Position numbers and translations under genes: made by a program. DNA of 64,000 bases, from contig NZ_CP024866.1 of assembly GCF_004136015.1 (NCBI RefSeq), forward strand, positions 68,928 through 132,927, given 5' to 3'. This document shows, one piece after another, positions 25,986 through 35,339 of this stretch. Positions within the stretch are counted from its first letter, which is position 1. The number at the start of each line of letters is the position of its first letter. The stretch is from Pseudomonas sp. ACM7. GTDB lineage: Bacteria > Pseudomonadota > Gammaproteobacteria > Pseudomonadales > Pseudomonadaceae. The notes below the pieces were generated by a model, which was not told the origin of the DNA, ran no database searches, and was given only the letters and a program-made list of their open reading frames with translations.

Positions 25986-26094
25986 CGCAGGGTCTCTCTC
26001 ATTGTTATTTGGATTGCCATTGCGATGGTGCAATCAAGCACTGGTGACTTGCCGGTCTTCTCGATCAATTCATCAGTCTTCACAGGCGGGCAAT

Positions 26095-26186
26095 CTGTGG
26101 GAGCGAGCTTGCTCGCGATAGCGGACTGTCAGGCAATACATCTGTTGAATGTAAAACCGCTATCGCGAGCAAGCTCGCTCCCACAG
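26095..26186. repeat. REP-type inverted repeat (gtgggagcga arms)
   Basis: The arms ctgtgggagcgagcttgctc and gagcaagctcgctcccacag are perfect over 20 bp and continue with gcgatagcgg/ccgctatcgc. It lies between the divergent alkylsulfatase and enoyl-CoA hydratase genes. Confidence 0.9.
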
Positions 26187-26332
26187 GGATTGCAGTGTCT
26201 TGAGTTTCTACTGCATCCCTCCCCCCTGCGGACAACCGCTTTCGTTGCAATGACCTGCGACAGCACCGCGTGCGTTCCTACTATCGGCCCATCAACGACG
26301 CCAACAGAGCGCTAACAATAAGGGGAGTTGTC

Positions 26333-27118
26333 ATGAGTGAAGATGTCTTGCTGTACGAAATCGTCGGCCCGGTGGCGCGCCTGACGCTCAATCGGCCAAG
26401 GGCCATGAACGCGCTGAACCTGGCAACACTCGCCGAGCTCGAACGCTGCCTCAACGACATTGCACTGAACGATGAATTGCGAGCGGTGATCCTCACCGGC
26501 AACGGCCCGGCCTTCTGCGCCGGTGCCGACCTGAAGGAAGTCCTGGCCGGTGCCACGCTGCCTGCGGGCGAAGCCGACTTTCTCGACCGTGCCAATCAGG
26601 TCTTCGGTCAGTTGCGCAACTTTCCCAAACCGGTGATCGCCGCGCTCAACGGCGTGACCATGGCCGGCGGCCTGGAACTGGCCATGTGCGCCGACATCGT
26701 GGTGGCGGCGCAAACCGCGACCCTCGCCGACGCTCACGCCAACTTCGGCGTTTACCCCGGCGCTGGTGGCGCGGCGGTGCTGCCACGGTTGATCCCGCTG
26801 AATATGGCAATGTACTTGCTGATGACCGGCAAATCCCTCTCGGCCACCGAAATGAAAGTCTACGGTCTGGTGTGTGAAGTCCACGCCGACGCCGAACTCG
26901 CCGACGCCGCCCTGGCGCTGGCCAATCAGATCGCGAAAAAGAGCCCGATCGCCCTGCGCCGCATGAAAGAAGTGGCCCGCGCCTCCGCCGACAAGTCCCG
27001 CGACGACGCCTTGCAGCACGAGCAAGTGATGTTGCGCCAGCACCTGCGCACCGCCGATTTCCAGGAAGGGCTGCAGGCCTTTGGCGAAAAACGCGCACCG
27101 AACTTCAAGGGCCGCTAG
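26333..27118 (+). CDS. Enoyl-CoA hydratase/isomerase family protein
   Basis: 261 residues from the ATG with GGGGAG upstream. Crotonase features: LNRPRAMNALN near residue 18, GPAFCAGADLKEV near 57 for the first oxyanion element, and NGVTMAGGLELAMCADIVVA for the second. The second-site acid position lies in ANFGVYPGAGG. It hydrates an enoyl-CoA. It is first of a five-gene plus-strand series (hydratase, thiolase, acyl-CoA dehydrogenase, SDR, ligase) that makes a full beta-oxidation round. Confidence 0.92.
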   Translation: MSEDVLLYEIVGPVARLTLNRPRAMNALNLATLAELERCLNDIALNDELRAVILTGNGPAFCAGADLKEVLAGATLPAGEADFLDRANQVFGQLRNFPKPVIAALNGVTMAGGLELAMCADIVVAAQTATLADAHANFGVYPGAGGAAVLPRLIPLNMAMYLLMTGKSLSATEMKVYGLVCEVHADAELADAALALANQIAKKSPIALRRMKEVARASADKSRDDALQHEQVMLRQHLRTADFQEGLQAFGEKRAPNFKGR

Positions 27119-27151
27119 GCCGCCACGTCCCCGCCATCTCAGGAACAGACA

Positions 27152-28399
27152 ATGAACGATATCTACGTAGTGGGCGTCGGCATGACGCCGTTTGGTCGCT
27201 TGCTGGACCGCAGCGTCTACGACATGGTCGACGAAGCCGTGGGCCTGGCATTGAAAGATGCCGGCGCCACCACCGCTGACGTCGGCTCGGTGTACTACAG
27301 CACCATGACCAATGGCATGTTGCAGGGCCAGACCGGTATTCCGGGTCCGATCGCCATGCGTCGCATCGGCATCGAAGGTGTGCCGGTGTTTTCGGTAGAG
27401 AACGCCTGCGCGTCCGGTTCCTCGGCGTTCAACCTCGCCACGCTGGCCTTGCGTGCCGGTCAGTGCGACATCGCCCTGGCGGTCGGCGCCGAGAAGATGA
27501 ATATCCCGGACAAAGCCAAGATGTTTGCCGTGTTCGACGGCGGCTGGGACGTCTCCACCGTCGAGCAGAACAAGCACACCCTGCTGGCCATGGGCGAAGG
27601 CATCGTGCCGCCGCCGGGCACCGTGTCCGAACGCCCTTACAGCGTGTTCATGGATGTGTATGCCGCCATTTGCCGTAATCACATGCTGCGTTACGGCACC
27701 ACCCAACGGCAGATCGCCGCAGTGGCCGCAAAGAACCACCAGCACTCGGTGCACAACCCTTTGGCCCAGTTCCAACAAGCGTTCAGCATTGATGAAGTGT
27801 TGGCCTCGCCGCCGATCTGCTACCCGCTGACGACCCTCATGTGTTCGCCGATCAGCGACGGCGCCGCCGCCGTGTTGCTGTGCAACGCCGACGGTCTCAA
27901 GCGTTTGAAAAACGCCGGTGACCGCGCCGTTCGCGTACTTGCCAGCGTGGTGCAGACCGGCACCAACCGTGGCCTGGATGAGCCGGAAAAAATCGTCGCT
28001 CACCTCGCCGCGAAAAAAGCCTACGCCCAGGCCGGTATCAATCCATCCGACGTCGACGTCGCGGAAGTCCACGACGCCTCGGCCATCGGCGAAATCCTCA
28101 ACGCCGAATCGCTGATACTGGTGCCCTTCGGCGAAGGTGGCCCGGCGGCCGAACGCGGTGACTTCACCGTCGGCGGGCGCCTGCCGATCAACCCGTCCGG
28201 CGGCCTCGAATCCAAGGGCCACCCGATCGGCGCCACCGGTCTGGGCCAAATCCATGAACTGGTCACGCAACTGCGCGGCGAAGCCGGCAAGCGCCAGGTC
28301 GAAGGCGCGCGCATTGCCATTCAGGAAAACGGTGGTGGCCTGTTCGGCATCGAAGAAGCCGTGGTCGCCGTCAACATTCTCGCCAACAAAAATATTTAA
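27152..28399 (+). CDS. SCP-x/thiolase-type acyl-CoA acyltransferase
   Basis: 415 residues. The active-site Cys is in ENACASGSSAFNLA (about residue 91), and the C-terminal His in SKGHPIGATGLGQIHEL. VHDASAIGEI replaces the usual NEAF block, as in the sterol carrier protein-x thiolase family. These thiolases cleave 3-ketoacyl-CoAs with 2-methyl branches and yield propionyl-CoA. That fits the AMACR-like gene 8 kb upstream. An AGGA site precedes the ATG and the gene lies 33 bp after the hydratase. Confidence 0.92.
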   Translation: MNDIYVVGVGMTPFGRLLDRSVYDMVDEAVGLALKDAGATTADVGSVYYSTMTNGMLQGQTGIPGPIAMRRIGIEGVPVFSVENACASGSSAFNLATLALRAGQCDIALAVGAEKMNIPDKAKMFAVFDGGWDVSTVEQNKHTLLAMGEGIVPPPGTVSERPYSVFMDVYAAICRNHMLRYGTTQRQIAAVAAKNHQHSVHNPLAQFQQAFSIDEVLASPPICYPLTTLMCSPISDGAAAVLLCNADGLKRLKNAGDRAVRVLASVVQTGTNRGLDEPEKIVAHLAAKKAYAQAGINPSDVDVAEVHDASAIGEILNAESLILVPFGEGGPAAERGDFTVGGRLPINPSGGLESKGHPIGATGLGQIHELVTQLRGEAGKRQVEGARIAIQENGGGLFGIEEAVVAVNILANKNI

Positions 28400-28409
28400 G
28401 GAGAACCCC

Positions 28410-29567
28410 ATGGGACACGTCATGCGCACCCCGGAACAACTCGAAGCCGTCGAGAGTTTCCGTCGCTTCCTGGCCGACAAGATCGACCCGGTGTTCAACA
28501 AGGAATACCGCGACAAGTTCATGCCCAAAGAGAAAATGGCCGAGATGATGCGCCAGCTCGTAGAGTTCGGCATGGTCTCGGGCGCGGTCAGTGAAGCCAA
28601 TGGCGGTTTGGGCCTGGACTGGCCGACCATGACCATGTTGTTCGAAGAAGTCGCCGCCTGCTCGGTGGACCTGTCGACGCCGGTGGTCATCAACTCCTTC
28701 GGCGCACAGATGCTGGAAAAACTCGCCCCGGATCATCTGCGCGAGCGTTACCTGCCGGGCCTGATCAGCGGCGATTCGTTCGTCAGCGTCGCCATCTCGG
28801 AACCGGACGTCGGCTCCAACGTACTGGAAATCAAGACCCGCGCCCGTCGCGACGGTGATGACTTCATCATCACAGGTGAGAAGACCTGGATCAGCAACGG
28901 TTCCTACTCCGACTTCCTGATCTGCACCTGCCGTACCGGCGATGACCCACGCAAAGGTTTGACTCACTTCCTGCTGGACCGCAAAGAGCATCCGTACGAA
29001 GTCCAGAACATCCACAAAATGGCCTGGAACAGCCAGTCCACCGCGCAGATTTTCCTCAACGACGTGCGTGTTCCGGCCAGCAACATCATCGGCAACGAAG
29101 GCGAAGCGCTGAAAAACACCCTGTCGTTCTTCGAGCGCTCGCGGGTGTTTGTCGCCGCTCAAGGCCTGGGTATCGGCCGTCGCGCGCTGGAAGAAGCCGT
29201 GCGTTACGCCAAGGAGCGCAAACAGCACGGCAAGCTGATCGGCGGCCACCAATTGATCAGCGCCATGCTGGCGGAGATGGCAACTAACGTTGATGCCGCG
29301 CGCCTGCTGACCTACCGCGCCGCCGAGATGATCGGTGCCGGCATCCCGGCAGAAATGGAAGCGGCCATGGCCAAATACTTTGCCTGCGAAGCCGCGGTGA
29401 CCATCGCGCGTCAGGCCGTGCAGATCCACGGCGGCGCCGGTGTGACCACCGACTTCCTGGTCGAGAAACTGGCCCGTGAAGCGATCATCGTGCCGATTCC
29501 GGAAGGCACCACGCAGATCCAGCAACTGATCATTGGCCGCGCCCTGACTGGGGTCAACGCGTTCTGA
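28410..29567 (+). CDS. Acyl-CoA dehydrogenase
   Basis: 385 residues starting 10 bp after the thiolase, with AAGGAGA in front. FAD-binding motifs are present (SVAISEPDVGSN, FIITGEKTWISNG). The catalytic-base region PIPEGTTQIQQLIIGRAL places Glu in the position used by short/medium-chain dehydrogenases. It catalyses alpha-beta desaturation of the acyl-CoA and passes electrons to ETF. The start chosen is the ATG at the family's usual N-terminus; longer frames run into the thiolase gene. Confidence 0.93.
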   Translation: MGHVMRTPEQLEAVESFRRFLADKIDPVFNKEYRDKFMPKEKMAEMMRQLVEFGMVSGAVSEANGGLGLDWPTMTMLFEEVAACSVDLSTPVVINSFGAQMLEKLAPDHLRERYLPGLISGDSFVSVAISEPDVGSNVLEIKTRARRDGDDFIITGEKTWISNGSYSDFLICTCRTGDDPRKGLTHFLLDRKEHPYEVQNIHKMAWNSQSTAQIFLNDVRVPASNIIGNEGEALKNTLSFFERSRVFVAAQGLGIGRRALEEAVRYAKERKQHGKLIGGHQLISAMLAEMATNVDAARLLTYRAAEMIGAGIPAEMEAAMAKYFACEAAVTIARQAVQIHGGAGVTTDFLVEKLAREAIIVPIPEGTTQIQQLIIGRALTGVNAF

Positions 29568-29598
29568 TCAACGTCAGTTCCACACCTAACAATAACAA

Positions 29599-29618
29599 CC
29601 CGGCTCCTGCGAGCCGGG
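29599..29618. other. Intercistronic hairpin between acyl-CoA dehydrogenase and SDR genes
   Basis: A perfect 8-bp stem (cccggctc/gagccggg) with a 4-base loop lies in the 71-bp gap. There is no T-run, so attenuation or an mRNA-processing role is more likely than termination. Confidence 0.5.
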
Positions 29619-29638
29619 CAGCGAACAGGGACACATTC

Positions 29639-30415
29639 ATGCGTATTCAAGACAAAGTCATCGTAATCACCGGCGGCGCCTCGGGCCTGGGTCTGGCTAC
29701 CGCGCATTACATGGCGGGCGAGAAAGCCGCCCGCGTGGCGATCTTCGACCTGAACATCGAAGCCGGGGAAAAAGCCGTCGCCGAGATCGGCGCCGACCGC
29801 GCGATGTTCGTGCAGACCGACGTCAGCGATGAAGCCTCGGTGCAGAACGCAGTCGATACCGTCATCGCCAGATTCGGCGCGATTCATGTGTGCATCAACG
29901 GCGCGGCCGTGCCGACCGGTTTCAAAGTGTTGGGCAAGGAAGGCAAGGCGGCGCCGCTGTCGCGTTTCGCTCAAGCCACGGCGATCAACCTCAATGGCGT
30001 GTTCAACGTCATGTCCAAGTGCGCCGAGCACATGGCCAACAACGAAGCCGAAGCCGGCGAAGAGCGCGGTGTGGTGATCAACGTGTCGTCCGGTGCCGCG
30101 TATGAAGGGCAAGTGGGTCAGTGTGCTTATGCGGCTACCAAGGCTGGCGTGATCGGCATGAACATGCCGGCCGCACGTGAACTGGGTGCGATTGGGGTTC
30201 GGGTCAACGCCATCGCGCCCGGCCTGTTCCTGACCACCATGGTGGCCGGCCTCGACGAGAAAATCCTCAATTCCCTGAAAGAACAGATGGAAGCGCCCAA
30301 GCGCTTGGGTGACATGCGCGAGTTCGCCCATTGCTGTGCCTTCCTGATCGAGAACGCCTACGTCAATGGCGAGACCATCCGCCTCGACGCCGCCTCGCGC
30401 ATGCGTGCCCGGTAA
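29639..30415 (+). CDS. Short-chain dehydrogenase (3-hydroxyacyl-CoA DH type II-like)
   Basis: 258 residues. The NAD-binding motif TGGASGLG is at residues 11-18. The catalytic Ser lies in NVSSGAAYEG and the Tyr/Lys pair in QCAYAATKAG. The overall pattern is that of 17-beta-HSD type 10 or 3-hydroxy-2-methylbutyryl-CoA dehydrogenases, which oxidise the 3-hydroxyacyl-CoA made by the hydratase. An AGGGA site precedes the ATG. It is fourth in the beta-oxidation series. Confidence 0.92.
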   Translation: MRIQDKVIVITGGASGLGLATAHYMAGEKAARVAIFDLNIEAGEKAVAEIGADRAMFVQTDVSDEASVQNAVDTVIARFGAIHVCINGAAVPTGFKVLGKEGKAAPLSRFAQATAINLNGVFNVMSKCAEHMANNEAEAGEERGVVINVSSGAAYEGQVGQCAYAATKAGVIGMNMPAARELGAIGVRVNAIAPGLFLTTMVAGLDEKILNSLKEQMEAPKRLGDMREFAHCCAFLIENAYVNGETIRLDAASRMRAR

Positions 30416-30457
30416 ACGCCTCGATCTATTGCGCCAGTCATACAGGGCCAACACTCC

Positions 30458-32044
30458 ATGAAAATGAATTTCAGCCGAATCACGCGCATGCTGGCGCTGC
30501 GTCATCGCGACCAAGAGGCGATCGTCAACGTCGAGCGCAACCGACGTTACACCTATGAGCAATACCATCTGCTGACCAACCGCGTGGCCGATGTTCTGCG
30601 CAGCGTGCTGCAGGTTCGCGCAGGCGAACGCTTCATGCTGATCCTGGAAAACGACAACCTCAGCCTGATGATGTTTCCCAGCACTTTCAAGCAGGAAGGC
30701 ACGGTGGTCATGACCAACCTGCGCGACCCGCTAGAGGAGCACGCGCGGCAGATCGATCTGGTCCAGCCACGGGTGGTATTTCTCGAAACCCGTTTGCTCG
30801 ACAGCTACTACGGCATGCTGCGCAGCCGCGGTTGCGAGATCGTCGTGATGGACCCGCCCACCGCCGAGCAATCCACCCTCCCCGGCGTGCACAGTTTCTG
30901 GCCGATGGTGGAAGCCGCCTCCGACCTGGACAACGACGTAGCCCTCGATACCGACCAGCACATCTGCATGTTGCGCTTCACCGGTGGCACTACCGGCAAG
31001 GGCAAGTGCGCGATGTACTCCATCGATAACTGGATGGCCTGCCGTGACGCGGCGTTCATCAACACCGATCTGGGATTGTCCAGCGCGACACGGCTGCTGC
31101 ATGTGTCGCCGCTATCCCACGGCACGCTAATGCTGTTCTTTCCCACGGTTTACGGCGGTGGCACCAACATCACGCTGAACCAGTTGGACATGGAATGCTG
31201 GCGGCAGATTGTCGAAGGTGAGCGCGTTAGCCATTCGTTCCTGGTGCCCACCGTGCTGTACCGCTTGCTGGAGTTGCAACGGGCCGACCCGAAAGACTTT
31301 TCGTCCCTGACCACACTGATCTACGGCGCGGCACCGATGAGTCCGGACAAGCTTGGCGAACTGGTGGCCTGCTTCGGGCAGATTTTTGTCCAGGGTTACG
31401 CCGCTACCGAGTCGCCAATGATCATCGCATCGCTCGACAAGGCCGCGCACCAGCCCGGTGATGCCGCTGCGCTGCAACACTTGTCGTCGGCGGGCCGCCC
31501 GACCCCAGGCGTCGAAGTGTTTATTGCCGACCTCGATGGCAACCCGCTGCCGGTTGGCGAAACCGGCGAAATCCGCATTCGCTGCAAAGCGATCATCAAG
31601 GGCTACTACGAAAACCCGGAAGCGACGGCGGCGGAATTCGACGATGGCGCATGGAAGTCCGGCGACCTGGGTTACATCGACGGCGACGGTTACCTGTACA
31701 TCGTTGATCGGCTCAAGGACATGATCATCAGCGGCGGTTTCAACGTCTATGCGGTGGAAGTCGAGGCCGCGCTGGCAGCGCACCCATCGGTGCTGATGGC
31801 GGCGGTGGTCGGTATTCCGCATCCGGAATGGGGCGAAGCGGTGCATGCCGAAGTGATCCTGCGTCAGGGGGAAGCGGTCACTTCTGAAGAATTGATCGCA
31901 CAGACCCGTACTCGACTGGGCGGCTACAAGGCGCCGAAATCGCTGGTGTTTGTCGATGAACTTCCCACCTCAGCGGTCGGCAAAGTATTGCGCCGACAAG
32001 TACGGGAAAAGTACTGGCAGGGTTCGATGCGCAAGATCAGTTGA
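30458..32044 (+). CDS. AMP-forming acyl-CoA synthetase
   Basis: 528 residues. The AMP-binding P-loop is RFTGGTTGKGK near residue 171. Motif YAATE is near 317, the D-x-G-Y-x-D block is WKSGDLGYIDGDGYLYI, and VDRLKDMIISGG and SAVGKVLRRQV supply the C-terminal catalytic Lys. It activates a carboxylic acid with CoA and ATP and feeds the beta-oxidation genes upstream. It is last in this plus-strand set and is followed by a REP element. Confidence 0.93.
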   Translation: MKMNFSRITRMLALRHRDQEAIVNVERNRRYTYEQYHLLTNRVADVLRSVLQVRAGERFMLILENDNLSLMMFPSTFKQEGTVVMTNLRDPLEEHARQIDLVQPRVVFLETRLLDSYYGMLRSRGCEIVVMDPPTAEQSTLPGVHSFWPMVEAASDLDNDVALDTDQHICMLRFTGGTTGKGKCAMYSIDNWMACRDAAFINTDLGLSSATRLLHVSPLSHGTLMLFFPTVYGGGTNITLNQLDMECWRQIVEGERVSHSFLVPTVLYRLLELQRADPKDFSSLTTLIYGAAPMSPDKLGELVACFGQIFVQGYAATESPMIIASLDKAAHQPGDAAALQHLSSAGRPTPGVEVFIADLDGNPLPVGETGEIRIRCKAIIKGYYENPEATAAEFDDGAWKSGDLGYIDGDGYLYIVDRLKDMIISGGFNVYAVEVEAALAAHPSVLMAAVVGIPHPEWGEAVHAEVILRQGEAVTSEELIAQTRTRLGGYKAPKSLVFVDELPTSAVGKVLRRQVREKYWQGSMRKIS

Positions 32045-32058
32045 AGTGCACACGGTCC

Positions 32059-32146
32059 CTGTAGGAGCTGGCGCAGCCTGCGATCTTTTGATCTTGCTGC
32101 GATTCCAAAGGCGCTGAAAGATCGCAGGCTTCGCCAGCTCCTACAG
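32059..32146. repeat. REP-type inverted repeat (gtaggagctg arms)
   Basis: The outer arms ctgtaggagctggcg and cgccagctcctacag are perfect, with inner cctgcgatctt/aagatcgcagg. It lies 14 bp after the acyl-CoA synthetase stop. Confidence 0.88.
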
Positions 32147-32336
32147 GGGTTCGTCGCAGTGATTGCGATGTCACCGGCCATTTGAACTGTAAAGCCCATG
32201 AAACAACGGCTTACAGTCGAGTAACTAATTACTGGATATTTCACAATTCGTACCTACGCTCTTCGCGGGGGATCCAATTTTTTCGTGGGCGGTTGGGGCG
32301 TCTCAGAGTACTAACGCTAGTGCGCAGGAGCTCGAC

Positions 32337-33953
32337 ATGCACCGGACAAAGTTATCCTCGGCGTTCGCTGTATCAATACTGTTGGCTGCAATGGTTGGCC
32401 CCGGCCTCTCTCAAGCAGCCGACAAAACAGTCCCCAACATTGTTGTCATCATGGGCGACGATATCGGCTGGTCCAACATCGGTGTCTACAACCAGGGCAT
32501 GATGGCCGGTCGAACACCCAACCTCGACCAGCTCGCCGCTGAAGGTATGCGCTTTACCGACTATTACGCCGAGGCCAGTTGCACTGCCGGGCGGGCCAAT
32601 TTCATTACCGGCGAACTGCCGATCCGTACCGGGATGACGACTGTCGGGCAGGCCGGTTCTCCCATTGGTATTCCCGCCGAAGCGGTCACCATTGCCACCA
32701 CACTGAAAGCCATGGGTTATTCCACCGGCCAGTTCGGCAAGAATCACTTGGGCGACCTCAACGAATTCCTGCCCACCGTCCACGGTTTCGACGAGTTCTT
32801 CGGTTACCTCTACCACCTGGACGCCATGGAAGATCCGGCGCACCCCAACTATCCGCAGGAACTGCTCGCCACCGTGGGGCCGCGCAACATGGTTCACAGT
32901 TGGGCCGCGGCGACTGACGATACGACGGTGATGCCACGTTGGGGCAAGGTCGGCAAACAGAAGATCGAAGACGCCGGCACGCTGTATCCGGAACGGATGA
33001 AAACCATCGACGAAGAGATTCGTGACAAGGCATTTGCCTTTGTGGACAAGGCCAAGCAGGACAATAAACCGTTCTTCCTCTGGCTCAACCCCACCCGCAT
33101 GCACATCGTCACGCACCTCTCCGACAAATATGAGGCCATGCGCAATTCGCAAAATGGCTGGTCAGAACAGGAAGCAGGCATGGCACAGCTCGACGATATC
33201 GTCGGCGACGTGATGGCCAAGCTGAAAAAAGACGGCATGGATGACAACACCATCGTGATTTTCACCACTGACAACGGCGCGGAAAACTTCACCTGGCCGG
33301 ATGGCGGCACCACCCCGTTTGCCATGGGCAAGGGCACAGTGATGGAAGGTGGTTTCCGGGTACCGGCGATCATTCGCTGGCCGGGCAAAGTACCGGTCAA
33401 TACGGTGGCAAACGGCATCATGTCCGGTATGGACTGGTTCCCGACCCTGGTCGCGGCAGCCGGAAATCCGAACATCACTGCCGAACTGCTCAAGGGCAAA
33501 CAATTGGGCGATACCACGTACAAGGTGCACCTGGACGGCTACGACCAGACGCCGATGATCTCCGGCAAAGGTCCATCGAACCGGCATGAAATCTTCTACT
33601 TTGGCGAGAGTGCGCTCGGTGCGGTACGGATCGATGACTACAAGTACCGCTTCATTGAACAACCGGGTGGCTGGATGGGCGCCAAATTGGCGGTCGATGT
33701 ACCGATCCTGACCAACCTTCGTCTCGACCCGTTCGAACGTATGGGCTGGCCGGAAAACCAGTCAGCGCAAGGGTCCCAGCAGTACTTCGACTGGTTCAAG
33801 TTCCAGTTCTGGCGGTTCGTGTTCGTCCAGCAGCAGGTCGCCAAGCTGGCTGAAACCGCGATTGAATTCCCGCCGATGCAAAAAGGCGCGAGCTTCAACC
33901 TCGATTCCGTCAAAGCCAAGATCGCAGCCGCTCGGGCGGAAATGGCCAAGTAA
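32337..33953 (+). CDS. Periplasmic type I sulfatase with CTAGR active-site motif
   Basis: 538 residues. The signal peptide is cleaved near SQAADK, metal-binding Asp41/Asp42 are in VVIMGDDIGWSN, and the nucleophile motif is Cys82 in SCTAGRANFITG. It therefore has Ala where the standard C-x-P-x-R motif has Pro; the (C/S)-x-(P/A)-x-R rule still covers it. Further motifs are GQFGKNHLGD, FFLWLNPTRMH and FTTDNGAENFTWPDGG. It probably hydrolyses a sulfate ester in the periplasm. A strong AGGAG site lies 6 bases before the ATG. A FadL porin gene and a lipoprotein gene follow. Confidence 0.92.
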   Translation: MHRTKLSSAFAVSILLAAMVGPGLSQAADKTVPNIVVIMGDDIGWSNIGVYNQGMMAGRTPNLDQLAAEGMRFTDYYAEASCTAGRANFITGELPIRTGMTTVGQAGSPIGIPAEAVTIATTLKAMGYSTGQFGKNHLGDLNEFLPTVHGFDEFFGYLYHLDAMEDPAHPNYPQELLATVGPRNMVHSWAAATDDTTVMPRWGKVGKQKIEDAGTLYPERMKTIDEEIRDKAFAFVDKAKQDNKPFFLWLNPTRMHIVTHLSDKYEAMRNSQNGWSEQEAGMAQLDDIVGDVMAKLKKDGMDDNTIVIFTTDNGAENFTWPDGGTTPFAMGKGTVMEGGFRVPAIIRWPGKVPVNTVANGIMSGMDWFPTLVAAAGNPNITAELLKGKQLGDTTYKVHLDGYDQTPMISGKGPSNRHEIFYFGESALGAVRIDDYKYRFIEQPGGWMGAKLAVDVPILTNLRLDPFERMGWPENQSAQGSQQYFDWFKFQFWRFVFVQQQVAKLAETAIEFPPMQKGASFNLDSVKAKIAAARAEMAK

Positions 33954-34022
33954 GCAGTCGAGTCAACGGGTGGCCAACGCTGGCCACCCGCGTTCGGGAA
34001 GGACATTTGCTGAGGTAACCCA

Positions 34023-35291
34023 ATGCAGATAAAAACATCCGCCCTGCCCGCCTTCACCTTGCTTGCGTTGTGCTGTCAGCAAGCGTGTGCCGGCGGTCTC
34101 ATGCTCTACGAAATCGGCACCGATAATGCCGGCCTGGCCAACGCCGGTGCCGCCGCCCGTGCTCAAGGGCCCTCGACCATTGCCAGTAACCCGGCGGGCA
34201 TGAGTTACCTGCCAGGCACGCAAATCACCGGCGGCTTGCAAGTGCTCTACGGCAACCTCAAGTTCAATCGCGACGACGACACCAACGTCCCGGGTAGCGG
34301 CAGTGGCAACGCCCTCGACCCCATTCCCGGCGGTAGTTTCTTCATCAGCCATCAACTCGATGACCACTGGAGCGTTGGCTTCGGCCAGTATGCTGACTTC
34401 GGGTTGGCGGAGAATTACGACAACGACTGGTCCGGGCGCTATTTCGCGCAGAACGCCAGCCTCGGCGGTTTATCTTTTGTACCCAGCGTGGCTTACCGCT
34501 TTAACGAACAATGGTCGGTCGGCGTCGGCGTGAAAGCCATGTACGGCATGCTGCAATCCGACACCGCGATTGACCGCTCGCCGTTCGGCCTTACCGACCG
34601 CAGCGACGGCCAGTTCAAGTACAAAGACAAGGATTGGGGTTTTGGCGCGAATGTGGGGGTGATCTACGCTCCGCAAGCCGGCACGCGCATTGGCCTGGCT
34701 TACACCAGCAAGGTCGATCTGCAGTTTGAGGACGGGCTAGACGTCAAAGGTAATGGCCCGGCGCTGGATCGATTGAACGGCCTGAACACCCAATTCGACG
34801 TAACTGTGCCTCAAACCGTCACCCTGAGCCTGTTCCAGCAACTCGACCGGCAGTGGGCCTTGCTCGCCTCGGTCAATTGGCAGGACTGGTCAGAGTTCGG
34901 CGAGGTCGGGGTCCAGGTCGACACCACAGCGGTCAATGCCCGATCGACCACGATTGATGCCAACTACAAAGACACCTGGCAACTGGCGCTCGGCGCGCAA
35001 TACCAGGCCACGCCACAATTGTTGTGGAACTTCGGAGTGGCTTACGACAGCAGCGCCGTCTCGGACAGTGATCGCACTGTAACTGTGCCAATGGCCGAAT
35101 CCTGGCGCATTGCGACAGGAGCGACCTATGCTCTGAACAAGGACACCGACGTCAACGTCAGTTGGGCGATGGTCTGGCTCGGTGATATGCCGGTCGACCA
35201 GACCAAATCAACGTCCGGCAATCGAATTTCAGGTCAGTTCGACAATGCCTGGATTCAAGCCGTGACCGGAAACATGACCTGGCGATTCTGA
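34023..35291 (+). CDS. FadL/OmpP1/TodX family outer-membrane transporter
   Basis: 422 residues with a signal peptide (cleavage near ACAGGLML). The mature N-terminus LYEIGTDNAGLANAGAAARA and the block TIASNPAGMSYLPG are the hatch-domain signature of FadL proteins. The C-terminus ends in aromatic phenylalanine (NMTWRF), as in outer-membrane barrels. It carries hydrophobic compounds across the outer membrane by lateral diffusion. The sulfatase lies 69 bp upstream and a lipoprotein 48 bp downstream, so uptake is tied to sulfate-ester use. Confidence 0.93.
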   Translation: MQIKTSALPAFTLLALCCQQACAGGLMLYEIGTDNAGLANAGAAARAQGPSTIASNPAGMSYLPGTQITGGLQVLYGNLKFNRDDDTNVPGSGSGNALDPIPGGSFFISHQLDDHWSVGFGQYADFGLAENYDNDWSGRYFAQNASLGGLSFVPSVAYRFNEQWSVGVGVKAMYGMLQSDTAIDRSPFGLTDRSDGQFKYKDKDWGFGANVGVIYAPQAGTRIGLAYTSKVDLQFEDGLDVKGNGPALDRLNGLNTQFDVTVPQTVTLSLFQQLDRQWALLASVNWQDWSEFGEVGVQVDTTAVNARSTTIDANYKDTWQLALGAQYQATPQLLWNFGVAYDSSAVSDSDRTVTVPMAESWRIATGATYALNKDTDVNVSWAMVWLGDMPVDQTKSTSGNRISGQFDNAWIQAVTGNMTWRF

Positions 35292-35339
35292 TGCCCTGCT
35301 ACTGAAAAAAACGACTTAATCCATGGAGCAAACACCACT

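Noticed and set aside
26312..28693. Very long antisense open frame (793 codons) opposite the hydratase and thiolase genes
   Set aside because: It lies opposite two genes with clear catalytic motifs. In GC-rich DNA such shadow frames are common, and its translation shows no domain.
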